Shown: positions 23,798 to 32,974 of the stretch, piece by piece
Layout of the letters: the number at the start of each line of letters is the position of its first letter
Numbering within the stretch: the stretch's first letter is position 1
From: Paludibacterium sp.
GTDB taxonomy: Bacteria; Pseudomonadota; Gammaproteobacteria; Burkholderiales; Chromobacteriaceae
Length of the DNA stretch: 64,000 bases
NCBI RefSeq assembly: GCF_019232825.1
Contig: NZ_JAFAND010000117.1
Coordinates: 1-64,000 of the forward strand
Reading direction: 5' to 3'
Notes under the pieces: generated by a model
Databases searched by the model: none
Seen by the model: only the letters and a program-made list of their open reading frames with translations
What the model was told of the DNA's origin: nothing
Translations under genes and position numbers: made by a program

Positions 23798-25309
23798 TCA
23801 GCGGAAAGACTTCTGCATGAGTAGGATCAGCGCCATGCCGAGCCCAACCCACATTTCCAAGCGGTAAAACTCCAGGCAGGACAGCATCAGCGTCTGCCGC
23901 GACAGCTCGGCGCCAAGAAGGCCCACGGCGCTTTGCGGGTCGATGGCCGGCAAAGCCGTGCGCAGCTGTCTCACCGCGTCGGCCAGCCACGGGCCGCCGG
24001 CATCGAAGCGCTCGATCAGGCGGTTGTAGTGCAAGGCGTTGCGCCCCTGGATGAATACCGTGCTCACCGACACGGCGCTGGACAAGGCAAGCTGGCGAAT
24101 GATGTTCTTGGTCTGGTAGGCATGCGAGAACGCGCCCGGCTCGACCGCGCCGAACGTGCCCTGCGCCACCGCCATGATGAACACCGTCATGAAAGCGCCG
24201 TTGCACAGCAGGATGGCGGCGATGCGCCCCATGGTCGCCTCGCCGTTCAGTCCGCTCATCAGCAAGCCATAGCCCGCCAAAAACATCATGCCCAGCACCA
24301 TCACCGGCTTGAGCGTGCTCACGTGGCCGCGCGCCAACAGCAACGCATAGATCGATGCGCACACCAGGCCGGCCAGAAAGCTGATCGACAGCAACACGCC
24401 CGTGGTCGGCACGGTGAAGCCCAACCCCTGCTGCACCAGCAGCGGCATGATGTAGCTGTTGGCCGCCACCATGGTGTAGCAGACGAAGTAATAGACAAGT
24501 CCAAGCAAATAACGCCGCCGGGCCAATTGGCGCCACATGTCGCCAACGCCGGCCGGGCGAGCCCGGCGCAGCCAGACGATGACCGCGAGCGTGAGGCCGG
24601 CCAGCAGGCCAAGCAGAATATCGGGCCGGCCGAAATAGTTGTACGGCGTCTGTTGAATCAGGAATTGCAGCAGCAACACCGCCACGGCAAACCACCATAG
24701 CGCGCGCGGCGTGGCGTGTCCCGCCTGGTAGGCGGTTTCGTCACGCTCGGCGAAACGGCCGGCGGCAACCCAGCCCATCAGCGTCCACGGCAGAATGCCC
24801 CAGCACAGCCAATGCCAGTCGGCGACCGACAGCAGCCAGCCGCCCAACAGCGGCCCCATCGCCGAGCCCAACAGCAATGCCTGGCCGAAACCGACCAGCG
24901 CCAGTGTGCGCTGCGGCCCCGCGATGCGGTTGACCTCGACCCGCGCGCCGGTGAAAAACGCCGCCGCGCCAAAACCTTGCCATGCGCGTCCAAGGATAAA
25001 GTCCGCCGGGCCGTGGGATTGCGCGCAGAGCACGGCGCCGGCGGCAAAGCTTAGCATCGATAAACGCAACAATCGACGCGGCCCCAGCGCCAGGGTCAGC
25101 CGTCGTTGCTGGCTCAAAGCCAGCACCGCGCAACTGGCGTACGCCATGGCGGCATAACTAAATTCCTCCGGACCGGCGCCGATGCCGCCCATGACATAGC
25201 TGGCGGCAAAATTCAGCATGCCGTTCTGGAGAAACTCAATCATGGCCACGGCCATAATGCACACAATGTGCCATGGCAAGGCGCGCGCGTTCGATGTGGG
25301 GTGCGTCAT
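23798..25309 (-). CDS. MFS drug-resistance-type transporter (DHA2-like, 14 TM)
   Basis: A 503-residue inner-membrane transporter with about 14 hydrophobic segments, fitting the EmrB/DHA2 branch. Family-like parts include GRAWQGFGAAAFFTGARVEVN, which occupies the position of the motif C region, and an export-like central loop. The start at ATG 25309 (MTHPTSN) is preferred over the track start, which runs into the palindrome-rich promoter. It is transcribed divergently from a LysR-type regulator that probably controls it. Its substrate is unknown. Confidence 0.88.
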   Translation of the reverse strand: MTHPTSNARALPWHIVCIMAVAMIEFLQNGMLNFAASYVMGGIGAGPEEFSYAAMAYASCAVLALSQQRRLTLALGPRRLLRLSMLSFAAGAVLCAQSHGPADFILGRAWQGFGAAAFFTGARVEVNRIAGPQRTLALVGFGQALLLGSAMGPLLGGWLLSVADWHWLCWGILPWTLMGWVAAGRFAERDETAYQAGHATPRALWWFAVAVLLLQFLIQQTPYNYFGRPDILLGLLAGLTLAVIVWLRRARPAGVGDMWRQLARRRYLLGLVYYFVCYTMVAANSYIMPLLVQQGLGFTVPTTGVLLSISFLAGLVCASIYALLLARGHVSTLKPVMVLGMMFLAGYGLLMSGLNGEATMGRIAAILLCNGAFMTVFIMAVAQGTFGAVEPGAFSHAYQTKNIIRQLALSSAVSVSTVFIQGRNALHYNRLIERFDAGGPWLADAVRQLRTALPAIDPQSAVGLLGAELSRQTLMLSCLEFYRLEMWVGLGMALILLMQKSFR

Positions 25310-25319
25310 AACAAAACAA

Positions 25320-25391
25320 CTCAAGCAATAACGGCTTGAGTATAATGACGTCATTAATATTCCAAAAATCGATATATTTAATACGGAATAT
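25320..25391. promoter_or_regulatory. Palindrome-rich divergent promoter of the MFS/LysR pair
   Basis: Three inverted repeats are packed in 72 bases: CTCAAGC/GCTTGAG (25320-25340), the perfect palindrome AATGACGTCATT (25344-25355), and ATATTCC/GGAATAT (25357-25363, 25385-25391) with a 21-base spacer. A TATAAT hexamer (25341-25346) lies among them. One or more are probably LysR-type sites; which is used is unknown. Confidence 0.65.
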
Positions 25392-25395
25392 CGAA

Positions 25396-26331
25396 ATGGA
25401 TAATGTGAATGGCGTACGCCTGCGCCGGCTGGATTTGAACGCGCTGGTGGTACTGCACACGCTGTTGCAAACCGGCAGCGTCAGTCAAAGCGCCGAGCGG
25501 CTTTGCCTGGGGCAGCCGGCCATCAGCCACGTACTCAAGCATCTGCGCGCCGAGTTCGGCGACGAGCTGTTGTACCGCAGCGGGCGCGGCATGGCCTTGA
25601 CGCCGCTGGCGCAGTCGCTGCGCCAGCCCCTGCTCGACTGGCTGAACGAGGCGCAGCGCCTGTTCGTCTCCCATGCCGGTTTCGATCCGTCGGCGGCCCA
25701 AGGTACCTTGCATCTGGCGATGCCGGACTTGCTGGAGGCGGTGCTGCTGCCCAGCGTGCTGGTCGCGCTCTACCAACAGGCCCCAGGCTTGAATCTGTCG
25801 ATCGAGGCCATGCCTTCGCGCCAAGTCGCCACGGCGCTGGAAGAAGGCCACGTCAGCGGCGCCCTGGGTTATTTCCCAGAACTCAACCCGCGCCTGTCAC
25901 GCCTGCCGTTGTTCAACAGCCGCTTTATCGCGCTCTATCACCCCTCGCTGCTCGACCTGCCCGCGCGGCTCGGCCTGGCCGATCTGACGCCCGTGCCGCA
26001 CTTGCACACCTCCTACGTCGGCGACGGCGCTGGCTTGATCGAGCGCTGCCTGAGCGCGCGCGGCCTCACGCGCCGCGTGGTGGCGCATGGCGCCAGCCTG
26101 CTGGCGCTGCCGATGCTGTTGGAATCGATGGCGGCGGTGGCCGTGTTGCCGGAGGCCATGTCCGGCTACCTGCGCGAGCGCCACCCCGCGTTGAGCCAAG
26201 TGGCGATCGACGATCCGGATTTGACGATCGACATCGAGATGGTCTGGCACCCGCGGCTCAGCAGCGACCCGCTCTGGGGTTTCGTGCGCGGGGTGATCGC
26301 CGCCGAAGCGGCACGGTTGTTCGGCGCCTGA
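25396..26331 (+). CDS. LysR-type transcriptional regulator (divergent to MFS gene)
   Basis: A 311-residue LysR regulator. The N-terminal winged helix-turn-helix is at LDLNALVVLHTLLQTGSVSQSAERL and LGQPAISHVLKHL; a periplasmic-binding-like effector domain follows from about residue 95. The ATG at 25396 gives the normal N-terminus; the longer track ORF starts inside the promoter palindromes. By position it is the regulator of the divergent MFS transporter. The terminator of aspA lies just downstream. Confidence 0.9.
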   Translation: MDNVNGVRLRRLDLNALVVLHTLLQTGSVSQSAERLCLGQPAISHVLKHLRAEFGDELLYRSGRGMALTPLAQSLRQPLLDWLNEAQRLFVSHAGFDPSAAQGTLHLAMPDLLEAVLLPSVLVALYQQAPGLNLSIEAMPSRQVATALEEGHVSGALGYFPELNPRLSRLPLFNSRFIALYHPSLLDLPARLGLADLTPVPHLHTSYVGDGAGLIERCLSARGLTRRVVAHGASLLALPMLLESMAAVAVLPEAMSGYLRERHPALSQVAIDDPDLTIDIEMVWHPRLSSDPLWGFVRGVIAAEAARLFGA

Positions 26332-26337
26332 ATAGAC

Positions 26338-26369
26338 AAAAAAAACGGCAGACCCTTTCGAGTCTGCCG
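26338..26369 (-). terminator. Rho-independent terminator of aspA
   Basis: On the minus strand, CGGCAGAC/GTCTGCCG forms an 8-bp stem followed by eight T residues (the A-run at 26338-26345 of the given strand). It lies about 50 bases after the aspA stop. Confidence 0.85.
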
Positions 26370-26420
26370 AAGAAAAGTGTCCGGCGCCAGGACAGAACCG
26401 CCGGACAAGGGTGAATACTA

Positions 26421-27824
<1,404 letters not shown>

Positions 27825-27912
27825 GATGTTTCCTTGTCCACAACGAGAGGTTGATGGAAGCACTCTAAGCCGCGTGACCGGGCGCTGGCCAATCCCGATT
27901 ATCGATTCATCG

Positions 27913-27927
27913 ATGCATTTAATGCAT
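27913..27927 (-). promoter_or_regulatory. LysR-type box upstream of aspA
   Basis: ATGCATT/AATGCAT around a single base, giving TGCATTAAATGCA on the transcribed strand: a T-N11-A interrupted palindrome as in LysR-type sites. It lies about 90 bases before the aspA ATG. Two ATCGAT hexamers sit beside it. Confidence 0.5.
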
Positions 27928-27939
27928 AGATTGACGGCA

Positions 27940-28851
27940 TCATACCGTCGGGTATTGCGTCTGCAGATAACGCCAGAAAGCGTCCAACGCAGGCCGGCTG
28001 CGCTTCAGGTCGCGATAGAGCCGAATCTCCATATCCACGCCCCAACGTTCGTCGGCCGCCAGCGCCAATTGACCGGAAGTCAACTCGCGCTCGACGGTAC
28101 TGTCTGGCAAAAACGCCACACCGTGTCCCTCGAGCACCATGTTCTTCAGCCCCTCGGCCATATCGGTTTCGTAGCGCTGGTGCAGATGGCACGGTTCCGG
28201 CGCGTTTTCCATGATCAGTTCGGTCATCAGCCGGAAATAGGCATTGGCGGCGTAGCCGAGGAAAGGCAGCGGCGACTTGGCGTCGCCGGGCAGCCGGTAG
28301 GCCGGCTGCCCCTGGGCATCGCTGCGGGCGTAGGGCCGCAACCGCTCGACGCCGAGGTTGAGCCCGGCGTAGCGGTCGTTGGACAACTCCACCGGCTGCT
28401 TGGGATGGTGGTAGCACATCAGCAGGTCGCAGCCGCCTTCGACGAAGGCCAACAGCGCGTCGTGCACGTTGCTCGCCTGCAGCCGGCAGGACAGATCGCC
28501 GAAACCGTCGCGCACGCGCGTCAGCCATTTGGGGAAAAACGAGAACGACAGCGTGTGCGGCACCGCGAACTCCATCGTGTCCTCGGGCAGCGGGCGCATG
28601 CCCTGCATCAGCGCGCGCGTGGCGTGAATCTGGTTGAGCATCGTCACCGCCTGCTCTTTGAACACCTCCCCCGCCGGCGTGAGCCGGGTCGGGTAGCTGC
28701 TGCGGTCGATCAGGTCGCAGCCCACCCAGCTCTCCAGCGCCTTGATGCGGCGCGAGAAAGCCGGCTGGGTCAGATGGCGCGCCTGCGCCGATCGGGTAAA
28801 GCTGCCGCTTTCGGCCAGCACGATGAAGTCTTCCAGCCAACGAGTTTCCAT
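27940..28851 (-). CDS. LysR-type transcriptional regulator upstream of aspA
   Basis: A 303-residue LysR regulator. The N-terminal helix-turn-helix is at WLEDFIVLAESGSFTRSAQ and LTQPAFSRRIKALE, followed by an effector-binding domain. It lies on the same strand as aspA and 115 bases upstream of it, with a LysR-type palindrome between. Control of aspA and of dicarboxylate or amino-acid use is therefore likely, but its effector is unknown. LysR genes are more often divergent from their targets, so the same-strand order leaves some doubt. Confidence 0.88.
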   Translation of the reverse strand: METRWLEDFIVLAESGSFTRSAQARHLTQPAFSRRIKALESWVGCDLIDRSSYPTRLTPAGEVFKEQAVTMLNQIHATRALMQGMRPLPEDTMEFAVPHTLSFSFFPKWLTRVRDGFGDLSCRLQASNVHDALLAFVEGGCDLLMCYHHPKQPVELSNDRYAGLNLGVERLRPYARSDAQGQPAYRLPGDAKSPLPFLGYAANAYFRLMTELIMENAPEPCHLHQRYETDMAEGLKNMVLEGHGVAFLPDSTVERELTSGQLALAADERWGVDMEIRLYRDLKRSRPALDAFWRYLQTQYPTV

Positions 28852-28870
28852 GTCGTGTCGTTTCTTTCGT

Positions 28871-29959
28871 TTACAGGGAAGCGGCCGCGTCCGGCGCGGC
28901 CCAAGCGGCCGGCAAGCGCGTGAGCGCCGGACCGCCGCGGACGTTGAGGGTAAAGCCGTCGGCGCCGGCGATCAGCTCGCCCTGGCCGCCGATCGGCAGC
29001 GGCACGATGTCGCGCACGTGGCCGATGGGCAGGCCGGTCAGCACCGGCACGCCGCTTTGGCGGGAAACGGTCTGCGCCAGCGCCGCCATGGTATAGCCGT
29101 CGGGATCGAAACCATCCTTGCGCTGCTCGGAGAATTGGCCGAGCAAAACAGCGCTTTGCCGGCCCAGAATGCCGGCCTGGCGCAGCTGCGTCAGCATGCG
29201 GTCGACCTTGTAGACGTCCTCGCCGACATCCTCGAGAAACAGAATGCCGCCGGGCACGTCCGGCATCCACGGCGTGCCGACCAGCGTCATCAGCACCGAC
29301 AGATTGCCGCCCCACAGCGTGCCGGAAGTCTTGAACGGCGCGGCGGCTTGCGGCGCGTCGACCCGCAGCGCGTATTCGCCCGTTCGCAGCGCCTGTTGCA
29401 GCCAGGTCATGGTAAAGGCCGACAGCGGCTCGGCGGCGAAGTCGCCATACAGCATCGGGCCGGACACGGTCGCCACCTGGCCCTTGGCCCACAGCGCCAA
29501 CTGCACGGCGGTATTGTCGCTGTAGCCCATCAGCACCGTGCCGCTCTGTCTCAGGCGCGGGCATAGATGGTCGAAATCGAGGTGCGCCAGCAACTGCGCG
29601 GCGCCGAAGCCGCCACGGGCGGCGATGATCAGTGCCGGCATCGGCGTGGCCGGGTCGGCCAGCGCGTTGAGGTCTTGCGCGCGCTCGGCGATGCTGCCGG
29701 CAAAGCGCGACTGGCGGCGCGTCAGCACCGCCAGGTTGTCGACGTGGAAGCCCTGCGCCTGCAACGCCGCCACGCCGCGCTCGGCGCGCGGCAGATCGAT
29801 CATCGGCCCGCCCAGCGCCATCAGCCGCGCCACCGGCGCATCGCCGGCAACGGCCGGGGTGCCGGGACTGCCGCAGGCGGATAACAAAGTGTTCATGGAA
29901 ATGACGGCCCCCCATTTCAGGACCAGCCGACGCTCTTGTTGCGCAGGACTCATCGGCAT
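28871..29959 (-). CDS. LD-carboxypeptidase (S66 family), likely lipoprotein
   Basis: A 362-residue murein-recycling peptidase of the LdcA type that removes the terminal D-Ala from tetrapeptides. The catalytic Ser is in LMGYSDNTAVQLAL, with later Glu and His in ILFLEDVGED and PIGHVRD. The N-terminus (RRLVLKWGAVISMNTLLSAC) looks like a lipoprotein or twin-arginine-like signal, so it may be exported, unlike cytoplasmic E. coli LdcA. Start choice is uncertain: ATGs at 29992, 29959 and 29953 all lack a strong ribosome-binding site. Confidence 0.85.
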   Translation of the reverse strand: MPMSPAQQERRLVLKWGAVISMNTLLSACGSPGTPAVAGDAPVARLMALGGPMIDLPRAERGVAALQAQGFHVDNLAVLTRRQSRFAGSIAERAQDLNALADPATPMPALIIAARGGFGAAQLLAHLDFDHLCPRLRQSGTVLMGYSDNTAVQLALWAKGQVATVSGPMLYGDFAAEPLSAFTMTWLQQALRTGEYALRVDAPQAAAPFKTSGTLWGGNLSVLMTLVGTPWMPDVPGGILFLEDVGEDVYKVDRMLTQLRQAGILGRQSAVLLGQFSEQRKDGFDPDGYTMAALAQTVSRQSGVPVLTGLPIGHVRDIVPLPIGGQGELIAGADGFTLNVRGGPALTRLPAAWAAPDAAASL

Positions 29960-30046
29960 GTCGCACCAGGCTGGTGAAAAAATTTCCGCCATTACAACAT
30001 GGAAGCCCCCGGCGGTGGCAAATTTACGTGGTTTTTCTGCGCCATG

Positions 30047-31474
30047 TCAGCCCGGCGAGGATTCGCCGGCAGACGTCAGCGCCACCTTGCGCAGCCCGGA
30101 CAATGACCGCAGCAGAGCTTCGTCGTGGCTGATCAATAATAGCGCGCCCGGATAGGCTTGCAGGATATCGGCCACATGCTGGCGCGAGCGCGCGTCCAGA
30201 TTGTTGCTGACTTCATCGAGGATCAATAGCCGCGGCGCGCGCGCCGCGATGCAGGCGAGCGACAGCCGCGCGCGTTCGCCGCCGGACAGCGCCTCGATCG
30301 GCATGTCGAGCTGCGCGTCGTGGCGAAACAGAAAACGGCTCAGGTGATGGCGCACGGCGCTGGCCGGCCAATCGGACGCGCAGGCCAACAGCGCCTGCAG
30401 CACGCTATGCCGTGGCGGCAGATTGGCGTAATGCTGATCGAGATAGCCGATGTCGGCCGCGGCGGGCGTCAGCCAATCGCCCCCAAGCCTCAGCCGCGTC
30501 TCCCCCGCCAGCGCGCGCGCCAGCGTCGATTTGCCGCTGCCGTTGGCCCCCGCCAGCCAGACCCGCTCGCCTGGCTCGACAGTCAGATGGAGCGGCGCTG
30601 TCAACGCCCCCCGGTGGCCGAACAGGGCGCCGCTGACCTGGACCACCGGGCCGCGTGTGCGCTTGGCGCCGGCCGGCAAGAAGAACGCCGGCTCAACCGT
30701 CTCGCCCGGCGCGCTTTGCGCCAACGCCGTCTGAATCTCCTCGCGCCAGGCGCGCAGCTCGGCCTTGTTGTCGCCGGCGGTGGTATTGCCGCGGCTGAGC
30801 TTGGCCGCCGATTTCACCGTGGCCCAGCGCCGTTCGCGAATGGCTTTCTCGCCGCGCTGGCGGGCATGGCTCGCGCGCTCCTGCTCCTTCATCAGCCGCT
30901 CGTGGGTCGCCCGGCGGTCTTGCTGGAGCATGGCACGCTCGTGTAGCAGCGCGGCATGGCGCGTGGCGCGTTCGTCCAGGTAATCCTGATAACGGCCGGC
31001 GAACGCCGCGATGCGACCGTCCTCGACGATCCACAGCGTGTCGCACAATTGCGCCATCCATGCCTCGTCATGCGTCACCAGCACCAGCGTGCCGGCGAAA
31101 TGGCGCAGCATGCGCAACATGGCGCGGCGATTGTCGCCGTCCAGATGATTGCTCGGTTCGTCGAGCAGCAGCAGGTCGGGGCTGCTGGCCAGCGCCCGGC
31201 TCAGCGCCTGGTTGACGCGCTGGCCGCCGGAGAGCGCCGCGTCGCCGGACAGCACCTGCGCCACGTAACCGACCGTCAGATCCGGCGCGCGGACGATACG
31301 CCCCTCGCTCGGCGCGAGTTCGCCGGCAAGCAGGCGCAATAGCGAGGATTTACCGCTGCCGTTATCGCCGACGATGGCAATGCGTTCGCCCCAGGTCAGG
31401 GAGCCGGAAAAATCGGAAAAACAGGTTTTATGGGGAAAGGCCAGGCCCAAGCCTTGCCATTGGATCATCGACAT
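30047..31474 (-). CDS. ABC-F family ATPase
   Basis: A 475-residue protein with two ABC domains and no membrane part, the ABC-F layout of ribosome-acting factors (EttA/Uup/antibiotic-resistance types). Domain 1 has GDNGSGKSS, ALSGGQR and LLLLDEPSNHLD; domain 2 has GANGSGKST, LSGGERARLSL and LLILDEVSNNLD. A charged linker of about 80 residues joins them. The second Walker B region reads EVSNN in place of the usual EPTNH, a change near the catalytic Glu and next to the D-loop. The ATG at 31474 behind AGAGG is preferred; the track start adds 50 non-family residues. Confidence 0.88.
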   Translation of the reverse strand: MSMIQWQGLGLAFPHKTCFSDFSGSLTWGERIAIVGDNGSGKSSLLRLLAGELAPSEGRIVRAPDLTVGYVAQVLSGDAALSGGQRVNQALSRALASSPDLLLLDEPSNHLDGDNRRAMLRMLRHFAGTLVLVTHDEAWMAQLCDTLWIVEDGRIAAFAGRYQDYLDERATRHAALLHERAMLQQDRRATHERLMKEQERASHARQRGEKAIRERRWATVKSAAKLSRGNTTAGDNKAELRAWREEIQTALAQSAPGETVEPAFFLPAGAKRTRGPVVQVSGALFGHRGALTAPLHLTVEPGERVWLAGANGSGKSTLARALAGETRLRLGGDWLTPAAADIGYLDQHYANLPPRHSVLQALLACASDWPASAVRHHLSRFLFRHDAQLDMPIEALSGGERARLSLACIAARAPRLLILDEVSNNLDARSRQHVADILQAYPGALLLISHDEALLRSLSGLRKVALTSAGESSPG

Positions 31475-31630
31475 GCAACACCTCTCACGCGTGGGCAACG
31501 AAACGAATCGCGATTTGCCCGAAAACGGGCGATTAGGCGTTGAAGCGCATGTCGGCATCCTTGAGGAAAAAACGGAAAGAGCGGCTATGATAAGGCAAAC
31601 GGGGCGGCCGAGCCACCCCGTCATCGGTCA

Positions 31631-31891
31631 TCAGGCCTCCAGGAGCGCCTTGACCACGTCGACGTAGCCCTGCATGGCGTCGTCGGCCGACGTGCCCTTG
31701 AGCTTCTCCCATGCGTCGAACTTAGCGCGGTTGATGAAGTCCATCGCGCCCGGGCGATCGCCATGCGCGTCGCCGTCGGTGGCTTGCTTATACAGCGCGT
31801 ACAGCTTCAGCAGCGTTTGGTTGTCCGGGCGCTCGGCCAGGGTTTTGACGTCGGCTTGCGCCTTGGTGAATTGTGCTTGCAGATCGGACAT
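31631..31891 (-). CDS. Acyl-CoA-binding protein
   Basis: An 86-residue four-helix acyl-CoA-binding protein that buffers long-chain acyl-CoA in the cytoplasm. It carries the family signature LLKLYALYKQATDGDAHGDRPG and the AKFDAWEKLKG helix. An AAAGGAG site precedes the ATG. Such proteins are common in eukaryotes and scattered in proteobacteria. It lies upstream of the ABC-F gene with a 156-base gap, so no functional link is implied. Confidence 0.9.
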   Translation of the reverse strand: MSDLQAQFTKAQADVKTLAERPDNQTLLKLYALYKQATDGDAHGDRPGAMDFINRAKFDAWEKLKGTSADDAMQGYVDVVKALLEA

Positions 31892-31902
31892 GCCTACTCC
31901 TT

Positions 31903-31939
31903 TGTGTTATGTGTTAGCCCATGTGTTATGTGTTAGCCC
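31903..31939. repeat. 19-base tandem duplication
   Basis: TGTGTTATGTGTTAGCCC occurs twice in a row with a single A between (31903-31920 and 31922-31939). It sits immediately upstream of the acyl-CoA-binding protein gene, so a slippage duplication in its leader or promoter is likely. Confidence 0.85.
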
Positions 31940-31970
31940 AACGCGCGTTAGGGTCCGTCGTCAGGTGTTC

Positions 31971-32058
31971 GGCGCAATGCCGCGCGTTGCGCGCCGATTG
32001 CGCCCTACGCAACGGCACCCCCCTTCGCGTAGGGTGCACTCGCCGAAGGCAGTGCACC
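31971..32058. repeat. Dispersed two-palindrome intergenic repeat, diverged copy
   Basis: Two adjacent palindromes, GGCGCAAT/ATTGCGCC (31971-31978, 31997-32004) and GGTGCACT/AGTGCACC (32033-32040, 32051-32058), the second with loop CGCCGAAGGC. The architecture and loop resemble the copies near 9.8 and 20.4 kb, though the arms differ. Confidence 0.65.
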
Positions 32059-32106
32059 GCCAAAAGATTGACAGACAGGCCCTAATATACACGAAATATG
32101 CACATT

Positions 32107-32877
32107 TCATCTTGCGGACGGCGCATCGCCCTCCGCCTGCCAAGCCCTTAACACACCGGGCAAAAACGGCCGCGCGGCGGCGGGCAAACCCGCGAGGCTC
32201 AGCACCCGGCCGTCCGGCGTCAGTAGCGCCGGCAACTGCCCCGCCGCCAGGATATCGGCACCAGGCAGCACATACAGCCGCAGGTCCCGCCGCCGCAGCA
32301 ATACCTGCCGCAACGGCTCGGCCGCGTTCGGATCATCTCCGGTCAACAACGCCGCGGCGAATCGTCCCTCTCCATGCACATCGGCCGGCGTGGCGTCGCG
32401 CATCAGCCGCTGCCAGCGCGCGCGCGCGAACTCATCCGCATGCGCCTGGGTCAGATCGCGCCCGTCGCTCACGTCGAGTAAGCGCCCCCAATACACGCCG
32501 CGCCGCGCCGGATCGGCGTACACGATCTGGCCATGCGGCAAGAACACCTCCTCCAGCCCGTCGAGCGACGCGTGCCGATGGCCGGCCGCCGCCATGCCGG
32601 CGGCGAATAGCGACGGGCTGGCGGCGCGCCGGCATTCGCCGTCGCACACGATCAGGTAGCGGCCGCGGGCCGACAAGTAACCGATCCGCCGGTTGGGCAA
32701 CGTCAAGCGCCGCAGCCCGCCATCGACCGGCGCCGGCGTTTGCGCGGCCTCACGCGCGCGCGCCAACATGGCGCTCTCCCCTGTCGAGGGCGCGGCATCC
32801 GGGGGGTGAAGCGAGCAGGCGCCAAGCAGCCAGGGCACTAGCCCCATGCTGGCGATGAACAGGTCAAGTCTAGCCAT
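32107..32877 (-). CDS. DsbC-like lipoprotein lacking the catalytic CXXC
   Basis: A 256-residue predicted lipoprotein (lipobox LLGAC, Cys21). Residues 111-157 align by eye with the DsbC dimerisation domain of the neighbouring gene: HGQIVYADPARRGVYWGRLL corresponds to GNQIVYADQKLDYLFVGDLI. Further on, LLTGDDPNAAEPLRQVL takes the place of FTDPDCPFCHQL, so CPFC is replaced by PNAA, and LPALLTPDGRVL matches the cis-Pro region TPALVFGNGRLV. It therefore looks like a redox-dead DsbC paralogue. An extra N-terminal segment (GYLSARGRYLIVCDGECRR) may be another dimerisation-domain-like unit. Its role is unknown; a chaperone or regulator of DsbC is possible. Confidence 0.7.
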   Translation of the reverse strand: MARLDLFIASMGLVPWLLGACSLHPPDAAPSTGESAMLARAREAAQTPAPVDGGLRRLTLPNRRIGYLSARGRYLIVCDGECRRAASPSLFAAGMAAAGHRHASLDGLEEVFLPHGQIVYADPARRGVYWGRLLDVSDGRDLTQAHADEFARARWQRLMRDATPADVHGEGRFAAALLTGDDPNAAEPLRQVLLRRRDLRLYVLPGADILAAGQLPALLTPDGRVLSLAGLPAAARPFLPGVLRAWQAEGDAPSAR

Positions 32878-32974
32878 GGTGCGCGGATTCTAGACCGGCG
32901 CGCGCGGGCATTCCTGAGGAACAATTAGGCGAGAATCGCCAGCCATGGGTGCATGGCTGGCGAACGGGCGGGAA

